Shown: positions 1 through 6,970 of the stretch, piece after piece
Layout: the number at the start of each line of letters is the position of its first letter
Position numbering within the stretch: position 1 is the first letter of the stretch
Assembly (NCBI GenBank): GCA_947591315.1
Contig: CANQDD010000022.1
Location: 1 to 32,203, forward strand
DNA length: 32,203 nucleotides
Source: an uncultured Clostridia bacterium
Lineage (GTDB): Bacteria; Bacillota; Clostridia; UBA1381
Direction of reading: 5' to 3'
Position numbers and translations under genes: made by a program
The notes under the pieces: model-generated
Database searches by the model: none
Seen by the model: the letters and a program-made list of their open reading frames with translations, nothing else
What the model was told of the DNA's origin: nothing

Positions 1-318
1 AAACGGCGGAAGCGCGCGAAGCAAGTCCGACGCAAATCCCGCGTACTTGAACACTGCGAGAAGTCCGAGGCTTATCGTAAGCGACAGCGCGAGGTACAGC
101 TTTTTCCTCCGCGGCTGCTTTTCTATCAAGACGGCGCACACGTAGTTTACGAGTATCGACACGCACATCACAACGACAAACACCGGCTCGCCCCAGCCGT
201 AAAAAACAAGGTTCGCAAGTAAAAGAAAGCCGTTTCTGAACGGCTTTGGTGTTATGTAATATATTGCCAGTACCACTGGCAGGAACACGAAAAGAAACAG
301 CAGACTTGAAAAGTACAA
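1..318 (-). CDS. MBOAT-family membrane O-acyltransferase (N-terminal part, cut by left edge)
   Basis: The first 106 residues of a membrane-bound O-acyltransferase of the AlgI/DltB/PatA-like group, which move acyl groups across the membrane for acetylation of extracellular polysaccharides. The translation begins with a hydrophobic helix (FSSLLFLFVFLPVVLA), then a motif typical of this family's N-terminus (FRNGFLLLANLVFYGWGEP) and further helices; the catalytic His region lies beyond the window. The start is a TTG at 316-318, chosen because an AGAGGGG ribosome binding site sits 6-7 bases upstream and the reading frame aligns with the family start. It follows the lipoprotein gene by 29 bases and is the third gene of the SGNH/DUF4358/MBOAT operon. 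The family call is firm from the N-terminus; the substrate is unknown. Confidence 0.88.
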   Translation of the reverse strand, partial: MYFSSLLFLFVFLPVVLAIYYITPKPFRNGFLLLANLVFYGWGEPVFVVVMCVSILVNYVCAVLIEKQPRRKKLYLALSLTISLGLLAVFKYAGFASDLLRALPPF

Positions 319-347
319 CGCTATACCCCTCTTTCTTTTCCTGTTTA

Positions 348-797
348 TTATTTTGACGTGTTTTCGGTTATGATCTCCATAGCCTTTACGCTGTCCTCAC
401 TCGCGCAGTAGATAACGGTGTCGCCCTCAACGGTTATCAGCGAGTCCTCAAGCTTCGGCACCTCGCTCGGGCGGTAGTTTTCGTACTGCTCCGTCTGTGA
501 ATCGACATACTCGTACAGCTTTTCCTCAACGTCCTTGGTGTCGGTGGTTTTTATGACGATAATCTCGTCAACAACGGCGCTCGTACCCTTGAACGCCGCG
601 CACATAATAACCTCGTCGTCGTCAAGGTCAAGACGCTTTTTCGTAACCTGCTCGCTGACCTCGGTAAGCGTTTCGGCAAAGCTCGCGTTGTTCAAAAGCT
701 CCGTCGCGACCTTTGTCGCGTCAACTTCCTTATTTCCGCAGCCGATGAGCGGCAGCGTAAGCGTTAATGCGGCAAGAGCCGCGATCGTTTTTTTCAT
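348..797 (-). CDS. DUF4358-type lipoprotein
   Basis: A 149-residue secreted lipoprotein. It has a short signal peptide ending in the lipobox LIGC (Cys20), so it should be lipid-anchored on the outer face of the membrane. The mature part is acidic and matches what I recall of DUF4358 proteins, small Firmicutes lipoproteins often found beside MBOAT and SGNH genes; no catalytic motif is visible. A GGAGGA ribosome binding site lies 8 bases before the ATG. It starts 20 bases after the SGNH gene and ends 29 bases before the MBOAT gene, so the three are very likely one transcript. An accessory role in extracellular polysaccharide acetylation is inferred from context only. Confidence 0.82.
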   Translation of the reverse strand: MKKTIAALAALTLTLPLIGCGNKEVDATKVATELLNNASFAETLTEVSEQVTKKRLDLDDDEVIMCAAFKGTSAVVDEIIVIKTTDTKDVEEKLYEYVDSQTEQYENYRPSEVPKLEDSLITVEGDTVIYCASEDSVKAMEIITENTSK

Positions 798-817
798 CCG
801 TTTGTCCTCCGTTAAAA

Positions 818-1636
818 TTATTCGTAATTATTCTGAATGTATAAAAGGCATTTTTCGTAGTATTCCTTACCGAAATGCACGCCGTCGGTCGCCGCGCCGA
901 CGGGAAGATTGCCGTCCTTATCCGCGACAGCGCTGTATACGTCCGCGTAAACGGCGTTCTTTTTCTCCGCAAGCGTTTTGATTATTTCGTTATACTCGCG
1001 TATGCGGTCGTTGTTTGTTACGTTGATATTTTCGTCCGACGACTTCTTCGTGACCGGCGTAATCGACAAAAGATATACGCGGCTTTCCGGACAAATCTTC
1101 CTGACCCTGTCGATAAGCTCGCTGTAATCGTCCGCGAATGTTTCGGGATTTACCCAACCAAGCTCGTTTTCGCCGAATATCATAAATATCCTGTCGTAGC
1201 TTTTGCCGTTATCAAGCTCCTCGGTAACCGGCTTCTTTTCGCCGTCGCCCTCGAGCGCGTCGTCGACCGAAAGTCCCGTCCTCGCAAAAAAGTCGGCGTC
1301 CGGTACGAGCGAGTACGTGTACAAATCGTCCGCGAATGAATTCCCGATAAAAGCGCTGTTTACGTAGTAGTCCCCGCTTATCACGTTCGGATCTATGTGG
1401 ATTTCCTTCGGTTCGGGCGATGGCGTCGCCTGAGCCGCGATTTCCGCCTCGCGCGTGCGTTTTTCCTCGATATGCCTTGAGATTGCTGTTACGCTCACCG
1501 CTATTATCACAATCAAAAGCGCCAGCGCCGCTGCCGCGGCTGCGGCAAGAATTATTCTGTGGTTGCGTATCCTGCGTTTTTGCTGTATCTCCTCATGTTT
1601 TCTGTGTATTTCCTCAAGCCGTTCCTTCTGATTCAA
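818..1636 (-). CDS. Membrane-anchored SGNH/GDSL-type acyl-esterase/acyltransferase domain protein
   Basis: A 272-residue protein with a charged cytoplasmic tail (1-26), one membrane helix (about 28-52), a linker, and an extracellular SGNH-hydrolase domain. Visible SGNH blocks are GNS (catalytic Ser100), GENE (155-158, replacing the usual GxND) and DGVH (Asp251, His254), so the triad appears intact. In known two-component systems an MBOAT protein exports acyl groups and an SGNH protein transfers them to a wall polysaccharide; gene order here (SGNH, lipoprotein, MBOAT) fits that. The start is TTG at 1634-1636 with GGGGAGAG about 6 bases upstream; no ATG fits. It could instead be a deacetylating esterase. 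Confidence 0.85.
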   Translation of the reverse strand: MNQKERLEEIHRKHEEIQQKRRIRNHRIILAAAAAAALALLIVIIAVSVTAISRHIEEKRTREAEIAAQATPSPEPKEIHIDPNVISGDYYVNSAFIGNSFADDLYTYSLVPDADFFARTGLSVDDALEGDGEKKPVTEELDNGKSYDRIFMIFGENELGWVNPETFADDYSELIDRVRKICPESRVYLLSITPVTKKSSDENINVTNNDRIREYNEIIKTLAEKKNAVYADVYSAVADKDGNLPVGAATDGVHFGKEYYEKCLLYIQNNYE

Positions 1637-1671
1637 ATGTATCTCTCCCCGATATATAAGGCGTTACGCCC

Positions 1672-1696
1672 AAAAAAAGGCACATGACGCGCCTTT
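1672..1696 (-). terminator. Rho-independent terminator-like hairpin inside the SGNH operon leader
   Basis: On the minus strand, AAAGGCGC and GTGCCTTT form an 8-bp stem (one G-U pair) with a 5-base loop, followed by seven T residues. It lies between the promoter at 1719-1747 and the TTG start at 1636. It may end transcripts from the upstream glycosyltransferase gene, act as an attenuator, or both. A second small hairpin (GGCG-TAA-CGCC) follows at 1661-1671. Confidence 0.65.
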
Positions 1697-1718
1697 GTAA
1701 ATTTCTTTTGACTATATG

Positions 1719-1747
1719 ATAGTACCACTCTTTAAGTTTATAGTCAA
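1719..1747 (-). promoter_or_regulatory. Sigma-A promoter for the SGNH/DUF4358/MBOAT operon
   Basis: Minus-strand TTGACT (1747-1742), 17-base spacer, TACTAT (1724-1719) preceded by TGG, an extended -10. The predicted start of transcription is near 1712, about 75 bases before the SGNH start codon. Confidence 0.75.
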
Positions 1748-1774
1748 TAGTTATTTTGTCACAAAAAACAGAAA

Positions 1775-2782
1775 TTAGTCGAACCTGTGTTTTATAACAT
1801 GCAATAAAATGCGGAAATAAATTTTATTGTATTCTTGCGCGCGCATAAGGTCGGCAACTATGTGCGGCGATTTGAAATCCGACGGCACGTCCGCGGCAAA
1901 GGTGTCAGCTATTTCCTTTATCCGCGCCAGTCTCGCCTTCTTTTTCAGCTTCATGTGCGGATTAAACAGCACGCAAAGGCTTGAGAAGGTTTTCTGAAAA
2001 TAGTCGCGGTATATTATGTCGCGGACTTCGGTATTGTCTCTGTTCCACGCGTACACGATATCGAGCATATACATGGTGTGTTCCCTTACTGTGTCAAACA
2101 TATCGTAGCGGTACTTGTCCCAAAAGCGGCGGCAGGTGTTTATATAGTAGCGGCAAAGCACGTCGCCCGTGAGGATAAAGCTGTCAGCGTGACTTATATA
2201 CCGCGCGATAAACACGTCGTCCTCGCCGTAGCGTATGGAGGGAAATTCAATGCCGTGTGCGCGTATTATGCTCATTTTGTAGAGCTTGTACCACGGCGCG
2301 CCCTGTATACCGCGCGGCCCGAACATCAAAAGCTGCTCGCCGTAATCGGCGCGCGCCTCCGCGCAGGCGCGGCGGTAACCGTCCTCCTTTACGACGGTGC
2401 GCGTGACCTTCCTGCCGTCAAACATTTCAAAGCCGCACGCGGCAAGGTCGCTGCCGCTTTCCTCAAGCACGGTAACGAGCCGCTCTATTGTCTCAGGCTT
2501 TATATAATCGTCCATGTCAAAAAAATAGACGTAATCGCCCGTAGCCTTGCGCAGCGCAAGGTTGCGCGCGGCGGCGGGTCCCTCGTTGTTTTTCGAGAAC
2601 ACCGCTATGCGCCTGTCGCGGTCGGCTTCGGCAAGACACTTAAAGTATGTCTTGTCGGTCGAGCCGTCGTCTATTATTATGATTTCGAGATTTTTATACG
2701 TCTGTCCAGTAACGCACGCCACGCCCTTGCGGACACAGTCCTCCATGTTGTATACCGGTATTATTACGCTTACCTTTTTCAT
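1775..2782 (-). CDS. Family 2 glycosyltransferase
   Basis: A 335-residue GT-A fold glycosyltransferase. The N-terminus has the family hallmark (VSVIIPVYN), the nucleotide-binding DDGSTD at 38-43 and the metal-binding FDMDD at 88-92; the C-terminal half is family-variable with no membrane helix. It should transfer a sugar from a nucleotide-sugar donor to a growing surface glycan on the cytoplasmic face; donor and acceptor cannot be read from sequence. Its ATG overlaps the stop of the upstream CDP-glycerol transferase gene by four bases (ATGA), so the two are translationally coupled and probably modify the same polymer. Confidence 0.9.
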   Translation of the reverse strand: MKKVSVIIPVYNMEDCVRKGVACVTGQTYKNLEIIIIDDGSTDKTYFKCLAEADRDRRIAVFSKNNEGPAAARNLALRKATGDYVYFFDMDDYIKPETIERLVTVLEESGSDLAACGFEMFDGRKVTRTVVKEDGYRRACAEARADYGEQLLMFGPRGIQGAPWYKLYKMSIIRAHGIEFPSIRYGEDDVFIARYISHADSFILTGDVLCRYYINTCRRFWDKYRYDMFDTVREHTMYMLDIVYAWNRDNTEVRDIIYRDYFQKTFSSLCVLFNPHMKLKKKARLARIKEIADTFAADVPSDFKSPHIVADLMRAQEYNKIYFRILLHVIKHRFD

Positions 2783-3957
2783 TCTGTTATTTCCTTTATA
2801 GCGTTAAAATTTCGCTCGCAGTTGTTTTTGTCGCGGAGCGTGAAAAACGCGTTTATCCTGTCCGCGTACTTCTTTTCCGTCACCGCGCCGTTTTCGAGTA
2901 TTTTATTAAGTCCCGTAAGCAGAGCGTCCTCGGTCTTTACGACGTCGCCGAACGCGTCGCGGCTGTAACTGAAATACCCCTCGCCGTAATGGTTTTTCCT
3001 GAAGCTTTCCTCGTCAAACTGGTAGAAAATCATGGGCTTTCCCATATACGCGTAATCGAAAAACACGCTCGAAAAATCCGTTATGAGAACGTCGGAATTT
3101 ATAAGCAGGCTTTGAACGGTGCTGTCGCGGAAGGATATTATCTTCACCCTGTCCGTACCCTCGAAGCAGTCTATGAATTTCTGCAGCTCCATATGCGGGT
3201 AAAAAAGAGCCTCGTAGCCGTATTGTTCAAGCATCGCGTTAAGCTTTTCGCTCTTTAGAAGGCTTGAATACGTCCTGAAATATTCGCTTTCCTCAAACTG
3301 CTTTTTGTCCGCCTTGCGCAGATCGTACCTCCACGTCGGCATTATGAGGATTTTCTTCGACGGTTTTTCTATTTTGTAAAGGTCGTCGTAGCGGCACAGT
3401 CCCAAAAGCCGCACCACGCCGTCCTTGTAGCCGTAATTGCCGCGCACGTACTCGTATTCCGGTTTTGCGGAGCAGACAAAAAGGTCGGTGTTAACGTTGT
3501 TCGCGTAAAGAAACGTGAGATTGTCCTTTATGATTCCATGCTGCAGGAATATCTTTTTCCCCTTTACAAGTCCCATTCTGTCGGCGCGGACGAAAAAGTC
3601 GATGTACGGCGTGTAACCCATTATGTGCGTGCTTATCTTCACGTCCGATATCGCGAGCGCAAGAAAATGAGCGAAAGAGCCGTACCGTATCACATTGCCA
3701 AGCGCCTTTACGCGCGGCGCGTCCGGAGAGGATTCGCTTATTACGTAAGCCGCGTTTATTTCGGGGTGATTCTGCGTTACGTACTTAAAGAAGTAGTAAC
3801 CGTTGTCGCGCGCGTCAACGCCGCGCTCCGCGATAAGCCACAGACCGCGGTATTTTTCGTTGTTTTTGACAAACGGCGCGCATATAAGCGCGGCGGCGTA
3901 TTTTACGGCACAGCAAGCGTAGCGCGCCGCTTTTTTTATGAGCAATGCCGTATTCAT
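2779..3957 (-). CDS. CDP-glycerol:poly(glycerophosphate) glycerophosphotransferase family protein (TagB/TagF-like)
   Basis: A 392-residue member of the CDP-glycerol glycerophosphotransferase family that builds teichoic-acid-like poly(polyol-phosphate) chains at the membrane. Family signatures are the HG at 140-141 in FLQHGIIKD, the GLCRYDDL stretch near 186-193, the MPTWR near 206-210, and TDFSSVFFDYA at 293-303, which contributes to the nucleotide-binding site. At 392 residues it has the catalytic domain and little else, as in TagB-type primases and single-domain polymerases. GGAGGTG precedes the ATG. The following GT2 gene overlaps by ATGA. The polyol actually used (glycerol, ribitol or other) is not determinable. 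Confidence 0.88.
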   Translation of the reverse strand: MNTALLIKKAARYACCAVKYAAALICAPFVKNNEKYRGLWLIAERGVDARDNGYYFFKYVTQNHPEINAAYVISESSPDAPRVKALGNVIRYGSFAHFLALAISDVKISTHIMGYTPYIDFFVRADRMGLVKGKKIFLQHGIIKDNLTFLYANNVNTDLFVCSAKPEYEYVRGNYGYKDGVVRLLGLCRYDDLYKIEKPSKKILIMPTWRYDLRKADKKQFEESEYFRTYSSLLKSEKLNAMLEQYGYEALFYPHMELQKFIDCFEGTDRVKIISFRDSTVQSLLINSDVLITDFSSVFFDYAYMGKPMIFYQFDEESFRKNHYGEGYFSYSRDAFGDVVKTEDALLTGLNKILENGAVTEKKYADRINAFFTLRDKNNCERNFNAIKEITE

Positions 3958-3984
3958 ACATACACCTCCGCGTTTTATTCAACA

Positions 3985-4013
3985 AAGGCTGACGCGTTTT
4001 ATCCGTCAGCCTT
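3985..4013 (-). terminator. Hairpin between galE and the CDP-glycerol transferase gene
   Basis: A perfect 10-bp inverted repeat (AAGGCTGACG and CGTCAGCCTT) with a 9-base loop, 11 bases after the galE stop. On the minus strand it is followed only by TTTGTTG, so the T tract is weak and termination may be partial. Only 27 bases separate it from the next start codon, leaving no clear room for a promoter. Confidence 0.6.
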
Positions 4014-4024
4014 ATATTATACGT

Positions 4025-5050
4025 TTAACCCTCAAAGCCGTTCGGGTGGTTCGACTGCCATCTCCATGTGTCGGCGCACATTTCCTCAATGCCGCGCTTA
4101 GCCTCCCATTCAAGCTCCGCCTTAGCTTTTGCCGGATCAGCGTAGCACTCGGCTATGTCGCCGGGACGACGAGGCTCTATCACGTACGGCAGATCCTTGC
4201 CGCATGCCTTCGAGAACGCCTTTACAATCTGGAGCACGCTGTAGCCGTTGCCCGTGCCGAGGTTGTAGATGTGAACGCCCTGCTTGCCGGAGCAGTGCTC
4301 TATCGCCTTAACGTGTCCAACCGCGAGGTCAACGACGTGGATATAGTCGCGCACGCCCGTGCCGTCCGGCGTCGGGTAATCGTCGCCGAACACGTGTACC
4401 TTTTCGAGCTTGCCGACCGCTACCTGCGCGACATACGGAAGCAGATTGTTGGGAATACCCTTCGGATCCTCGCCCATCTTGCCGCTCTCGTGCGCGCCTA
4501 TCGGGTTGAAGTAACGCAGCAGCGTCACGCTTAATTTCGGGTTCGCCTTCTGCGCGTCGGTCATGATGCGCTCGATAAAGAGCTTTGTCGTGCCGTAGGG
4601 GTTCGTCGTGAGTATCTTGTCGCCCTTGTTGTCGGTCTCGACGATAGGCACTCTTTCGGGATCGCCGTAAACGGTCGCGCTGGAGGAAAATACGATGTTG
4701 TTGCAGCCGTACTTTTCCATAGCCTGCATTAAGTGAAGCGTTCCCGTGATGTTGTTGTCGTAGTACGCGAGAGGTATTCTCGTGCTTTCTCCGACAGCCT
4801 TAAGTCCCGCGAAATGAATTACCGCGTCGATCTTATTCTCCTTGAACACCTTCTCCGTAGCCTCGCTGTCGAGAAGGTCGGCTTTATAAAACGGGAAATC
4901 CTTTCCCGTAATCTCCTTTACCGCGTCGAGACACTTCTCGCTCGCGTTGTAGAGATTGTCAAGCACAACGATTTCGTAACCCGCGTTCAAAAGCTCCACG
5001 CAGGTGTGGCTGCCTATATAGCCCGCGCCGCCCGTTACAAGTATTTTCAT
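4025..5050 (-). CDS. galE: UDP-glucose 4-epimerase
   Basis: A 341-residue NAD-dependent short-chain dehydrogenase/reductase that interconverts UDP-glucose and UDP-galactose (or the N-acetyl forms) in the cytoplasm. The Rossmann motif GGAGYIG is at 7-13, the catalytic Ser in SSSAT at 122-126, and YGTTK gives Tyr152 and Lys156; length and the ending ([11 protein letters not shown]) match bacterial GalE. The start at 5048-5050 is chosen over an upstream in-frame ATG because GGGAGG lies 8 bases ahead of it. It has its own promoter at 5082-5110. In this context it probably supplies UDP-galactose-type donors to the neighbouring glycosyltransferases. Confidence 0.96.
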   Translation of the reverse strand: MKILVTGGAGYIGSHTCVELLNAGYEIVVLDNLYNASEKCLDAVKEITGKDFPFYKADLLDSEATEKVFKENKIDAVIHFAGLKAVGESTRIPLAYYDNNITGTLHLMQAMEKYGCNNIVFSSSATVYGDPERVPIVETDNKGDKILTTNPYGTTKLFIERIMTDAQKANPKLSVTLLRYFNPIGAHESGKMGEDPKGIPNNLLPYVAQVAVGKLEKVHVFGDDYPTPDGTGVRDYIHVVDLAVGHVKAIEHCSGKQGVHIYNLGTGNGYSVLQIVKAFSKACGKDLPYVIEPRRPGDIAECYADPAKAKAELEWEAKRGIEEMCADTWRWQSNHPNGFEG

Positions 5051-5081
5051 AATATTTTCCTCCCTTTCAGTCATTAACAAT

Positions 5082-5110
5082 ATTATACATCATAACAGGA
5101 ATTTTTTCAA
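5082..5110 (-). promoter_or_regulatory. Sigma-A promoter for galE
   Basis: Minus-strand TTGAAA (5110-5105), 17-base spacer, TATAAT (5087-5082). The -35 box begins just after the upstream gene's terminator. Confidence 0.78.
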
Positions 5111-5113
5111 TAG

Positions 5114-5140
5114 AAAAATGACGGCAAAGCCGTCATTTTT
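5114..5140 (-). terminator. Rho-independent terminator of the membrane GT2 gene
   Basis: AAAAATGACGGC-AAA-GCCGTCATTTTT is a nearly perfect 12-bp stem flanked by A and T runs, so it can work in either direction. It touches the stop codon of the GT2 gene, whose TAA is at 5140-5142. Confidence 0.85.
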
Positions 5141-6411
5141 TATTTTACGCTTTCCTTTGTCTTTTCTATCTTTTCCGAGCTTACCGTAGGTCCGTGGTGG
5201 CGCGTCGGCTCCCACTCGACCTTTTTGAATATCGCCGCTATCGACACCGGCACGTATGTAAACTGGAATATCGGGAAGGTGAACATATACTTGAATTTCT
5301 TCCAGCCGCTCGTGTGTATGTGCTTCCTTTCGGCTATCGTCGTAATCATTCCCATAAGGAACAGCATAAGGTACACGCCGCATATCCACTGACCTATTGA
5401 TATGAATATCGGAAGGCAGCTTTCGCCGTTTATGACAGCGGCGACCGCGGTGACGGCGTTTATCACTATAAGCACAAGCGTCGCGAATATTGCAGGAAGC
5501 ACGGTCATCGACATATCGAAGCACGTTCTTCCGTTTCTCTTGAATATCGACTTTACAAGATCCGAGCCGTACTTGCCGAACACCTGCAAAAAGCCTCTCG
5601 CCCACCTGAGACGCTGCTTCCACGACTGCATAAACGTCTGCGGCTGCTCGTCGTAGAGTATCGCGTCGCTGCAAAACGCGATTTTCTCGCCCTTTATGGA
5701 GTTTGCGACGGAAAACTCTATATCCTCCGTGAGAAGGAAATATTTCCAGCCGCCCATTTCCTTGATTATGTCCTTATGCACGAGAAAGCCCGTGCCGGAA
5801 ATGGCGCAGCCGCTCCCCAAAAGCATACGCGAATGGTTCAGGAATTTCGACTCTCTTATGTACCAGAGCGCGTAGCCCGCCGTTATCCAGTTCGTGCCGT
5901 AGTTCGTGGAGTTGCGGTAGCTCGTGATTATCCTGTGACCGTCCGAGAAGGTGCGGTTCATCGCGCTTATGTAGTTTGTGTCGAGGATATTGTCCGCGTC
6001 GAATACCATGAAGCCGTCGTAATAGTCCTCGCCTTTTTCCTTGAAAATACGGTTTATAGCGTAGTCGAGAGCGTAACCCTTTCCCACATTTTCCAAATCG
6101 TTTCTCACAAATACGATAGCTCCCGCTTTTTCCGCCTCCCCCGCCGTGTTGTCGGTGCAGTTGTCGGCTATGACGTACACGTCCACAAGCTCCTGCGGGT
6201 AGTCCTGATGATGTATGGAGTTTACGAGCGTGGCTATCACGTTTTCCTCGTTTCGCGCCGAAATCATTATCGCGTATCGGTGCAGCGTCGTTTCCTTGTG
6301 CGGCTTTTCCTTTTTCACGTATGGTATTATGAAGTATATTATCTGATAAAAGTAAAGCAGGAAAAATATTATTCCCACAATCAGATTTACAGTTATGACA
6401 GTTTGAACCAT
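5140..6411 (-). CDS. Membrane-bound processive-type family 2 glycosyltransferase
   Basis: A 423-residue integral membrane glycosyltransferase resembling PgaC/hyaluronan/cellulose synthase-like enzymes. It has an N-terminal membrane helix (about 5-30), a GT-A domain with DNCTD (83-87), the DxD-type DADN (138-141), TED (228-230, catalytic base) and QRLRW (266-270, acceptor binding), then several C-terminal helices (about 295-375). The full D, DxD, TED, QxxRW set is typical of enzymes that polymerise and extrude a beta-linked glycan. It is monocistronic, with its own promoter and terminator. AAAGGGGAGT precedes the ATG. The glycan made is unknown; a single-sugar transferase is possible. Confidence 0.9.
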   Translation of the reverse strand: MVQTVITVNLIVGIIFFLLYFYQIIYFIIPYVKKEKPHKETTLHRYAIMISARNEENVIATLVNSIHHQDYPQELVDVYVIADNCTDNTAGEAEKAGAIVFVRNDLENVGKGYALDYAINRIFKEKGEDYYDGFMVFDADNILDTNYISAMNRTFSDGHRIITSYRNSTNYGTNWITAGYALWYIRESKFLNHSRMLLGSGCAISGTGFLVHKDIIKEMGGWKYFLLTEDIEFSVANSIKGEKIAFCSDAILYDEQPQTFMQSWKQRLRWARGFLQVFGKYGSDLVKSIFKRNGRTCFDMSMTVLPAIFATLVLIVINAVTAVAAVINGESCLPIFISIGQWICGVYLMLFLMGMITTIAERKHIHTSGWKKFKYMFTFPIFQFTYVPVSIAAIFKKVEWEPTRHHGPTVSSEKIEKTKESVK

Positions 6412-6478
6412 GTTACTCCCCTTTAAATTAACCGCCGATGATATGCGTTAAATTTCCATGCCTAAAGGTGGTGTGATA

Positions 6479-6507
6479 ATGTTACCACAAAACGGCAATT
6501 AAGTCAA
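6479..6507 (-). promoter_or_regulatory. Sigma-A promoter for the membrane GT2 gene
   Basis: Minus-strand TTGACT (6507-6502), 17-base spacer, TAACAT (6484-6479) with an extended TGG. It is back-to-back with the plus-strand promoter at 6581-6609. Confidence 0.75.
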
Positions 6508-6580
6508 TACAACTTTTGTTATATTTAGGAAATAAAATTTATCGTCCCGGAAAATATATTGGTGAAATACGGAAAAATAC

Positions 6581-6609
6581 TTGTAAATTATAAAGAAGTG
6601 TGATACAAT
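6581..6609 (+). promoter_or_regulatory. Sigma-A promoter for the ABM/ATP-grasp operon
   Basis: TTGTAA, 17-base spacer, TACAAT with an extended TGA before the -10. AGGAG follows at 6626-6630, ten bases before the ATG. Confidence 0.75.
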
Positions 6610-6640
6610 ATATAGTAGTTTTTTTAGGAGATTTTGCGAT

Positions 6641-6940
6641 ATGATTACTATAATTGCCAAATTTGACGTTATACCCTCGCATATAGAGGAATTTACGAAA
6701 TGCGTCATAAACTGCGTGCGCGAGACTAAGAAGGAACGCGGCTGCCTGTCGTACAAGTTCTTTCAGAACAGGCGCGACAAGTCGAAGTTTACGTTTATCG
6801 AGGAGTGGCTCAACGACACCGCGATAGAGCAGCACAACAACGCGCCGCACTTCAAGAGATTTCTCGAAGAAATACGTCACCTCACAAACGGAGACGTTCA
6901 GATAGAACAGCTTGAAAAGCCGCCTTCGGTGTTCCAGTGA
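6641..6940 (+). CDS. ABM-domain protein (putative quinol monooxygenase-like)
   Basis: A 99-residue single-domain protein of the antibiotic biosynthesis monooxygenase (ABM/YgiN-like) ferredoxin-like fold. It opens with an IIAKFDVIPSHIEEF strand-helix, has ERGCLSYKFFQ in the second strand region, and a FIEEWLNDTAIEQHNN helix, all typical. Family members form dimers and oxidise quinols or polyketide-like aromatics without metal or cofactor, or degrade haem, but many are uncharacterised. It is the first gene of a two-gene operon with an ATP-grasp enzyme 30 bases downstream, so a joint role in a small-molecule pathway is plausible but unproven. Confidence 0.85.
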   Translation: MITIIAKFDVIPSHIEEFTKCVINCVRETKKERGCLSYKFFQNRRDKSKFTFIEEWLNDTAIEQHNNAPHFKRFLEEIRHLTNGDVQIEQLEKPPSVFQ

Positions 6941-6970
6941 AAGGACGCTGTTATAAGGAGAGGATTTTCT

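Noticed and set aside
2078-2968. A 296-codon open frame on the plus strand
   Set aside because: Antisense of the GT2 and CDP-glycerol transferase genes, which have clear motifs; the frame arises from GC-rich codon bias.
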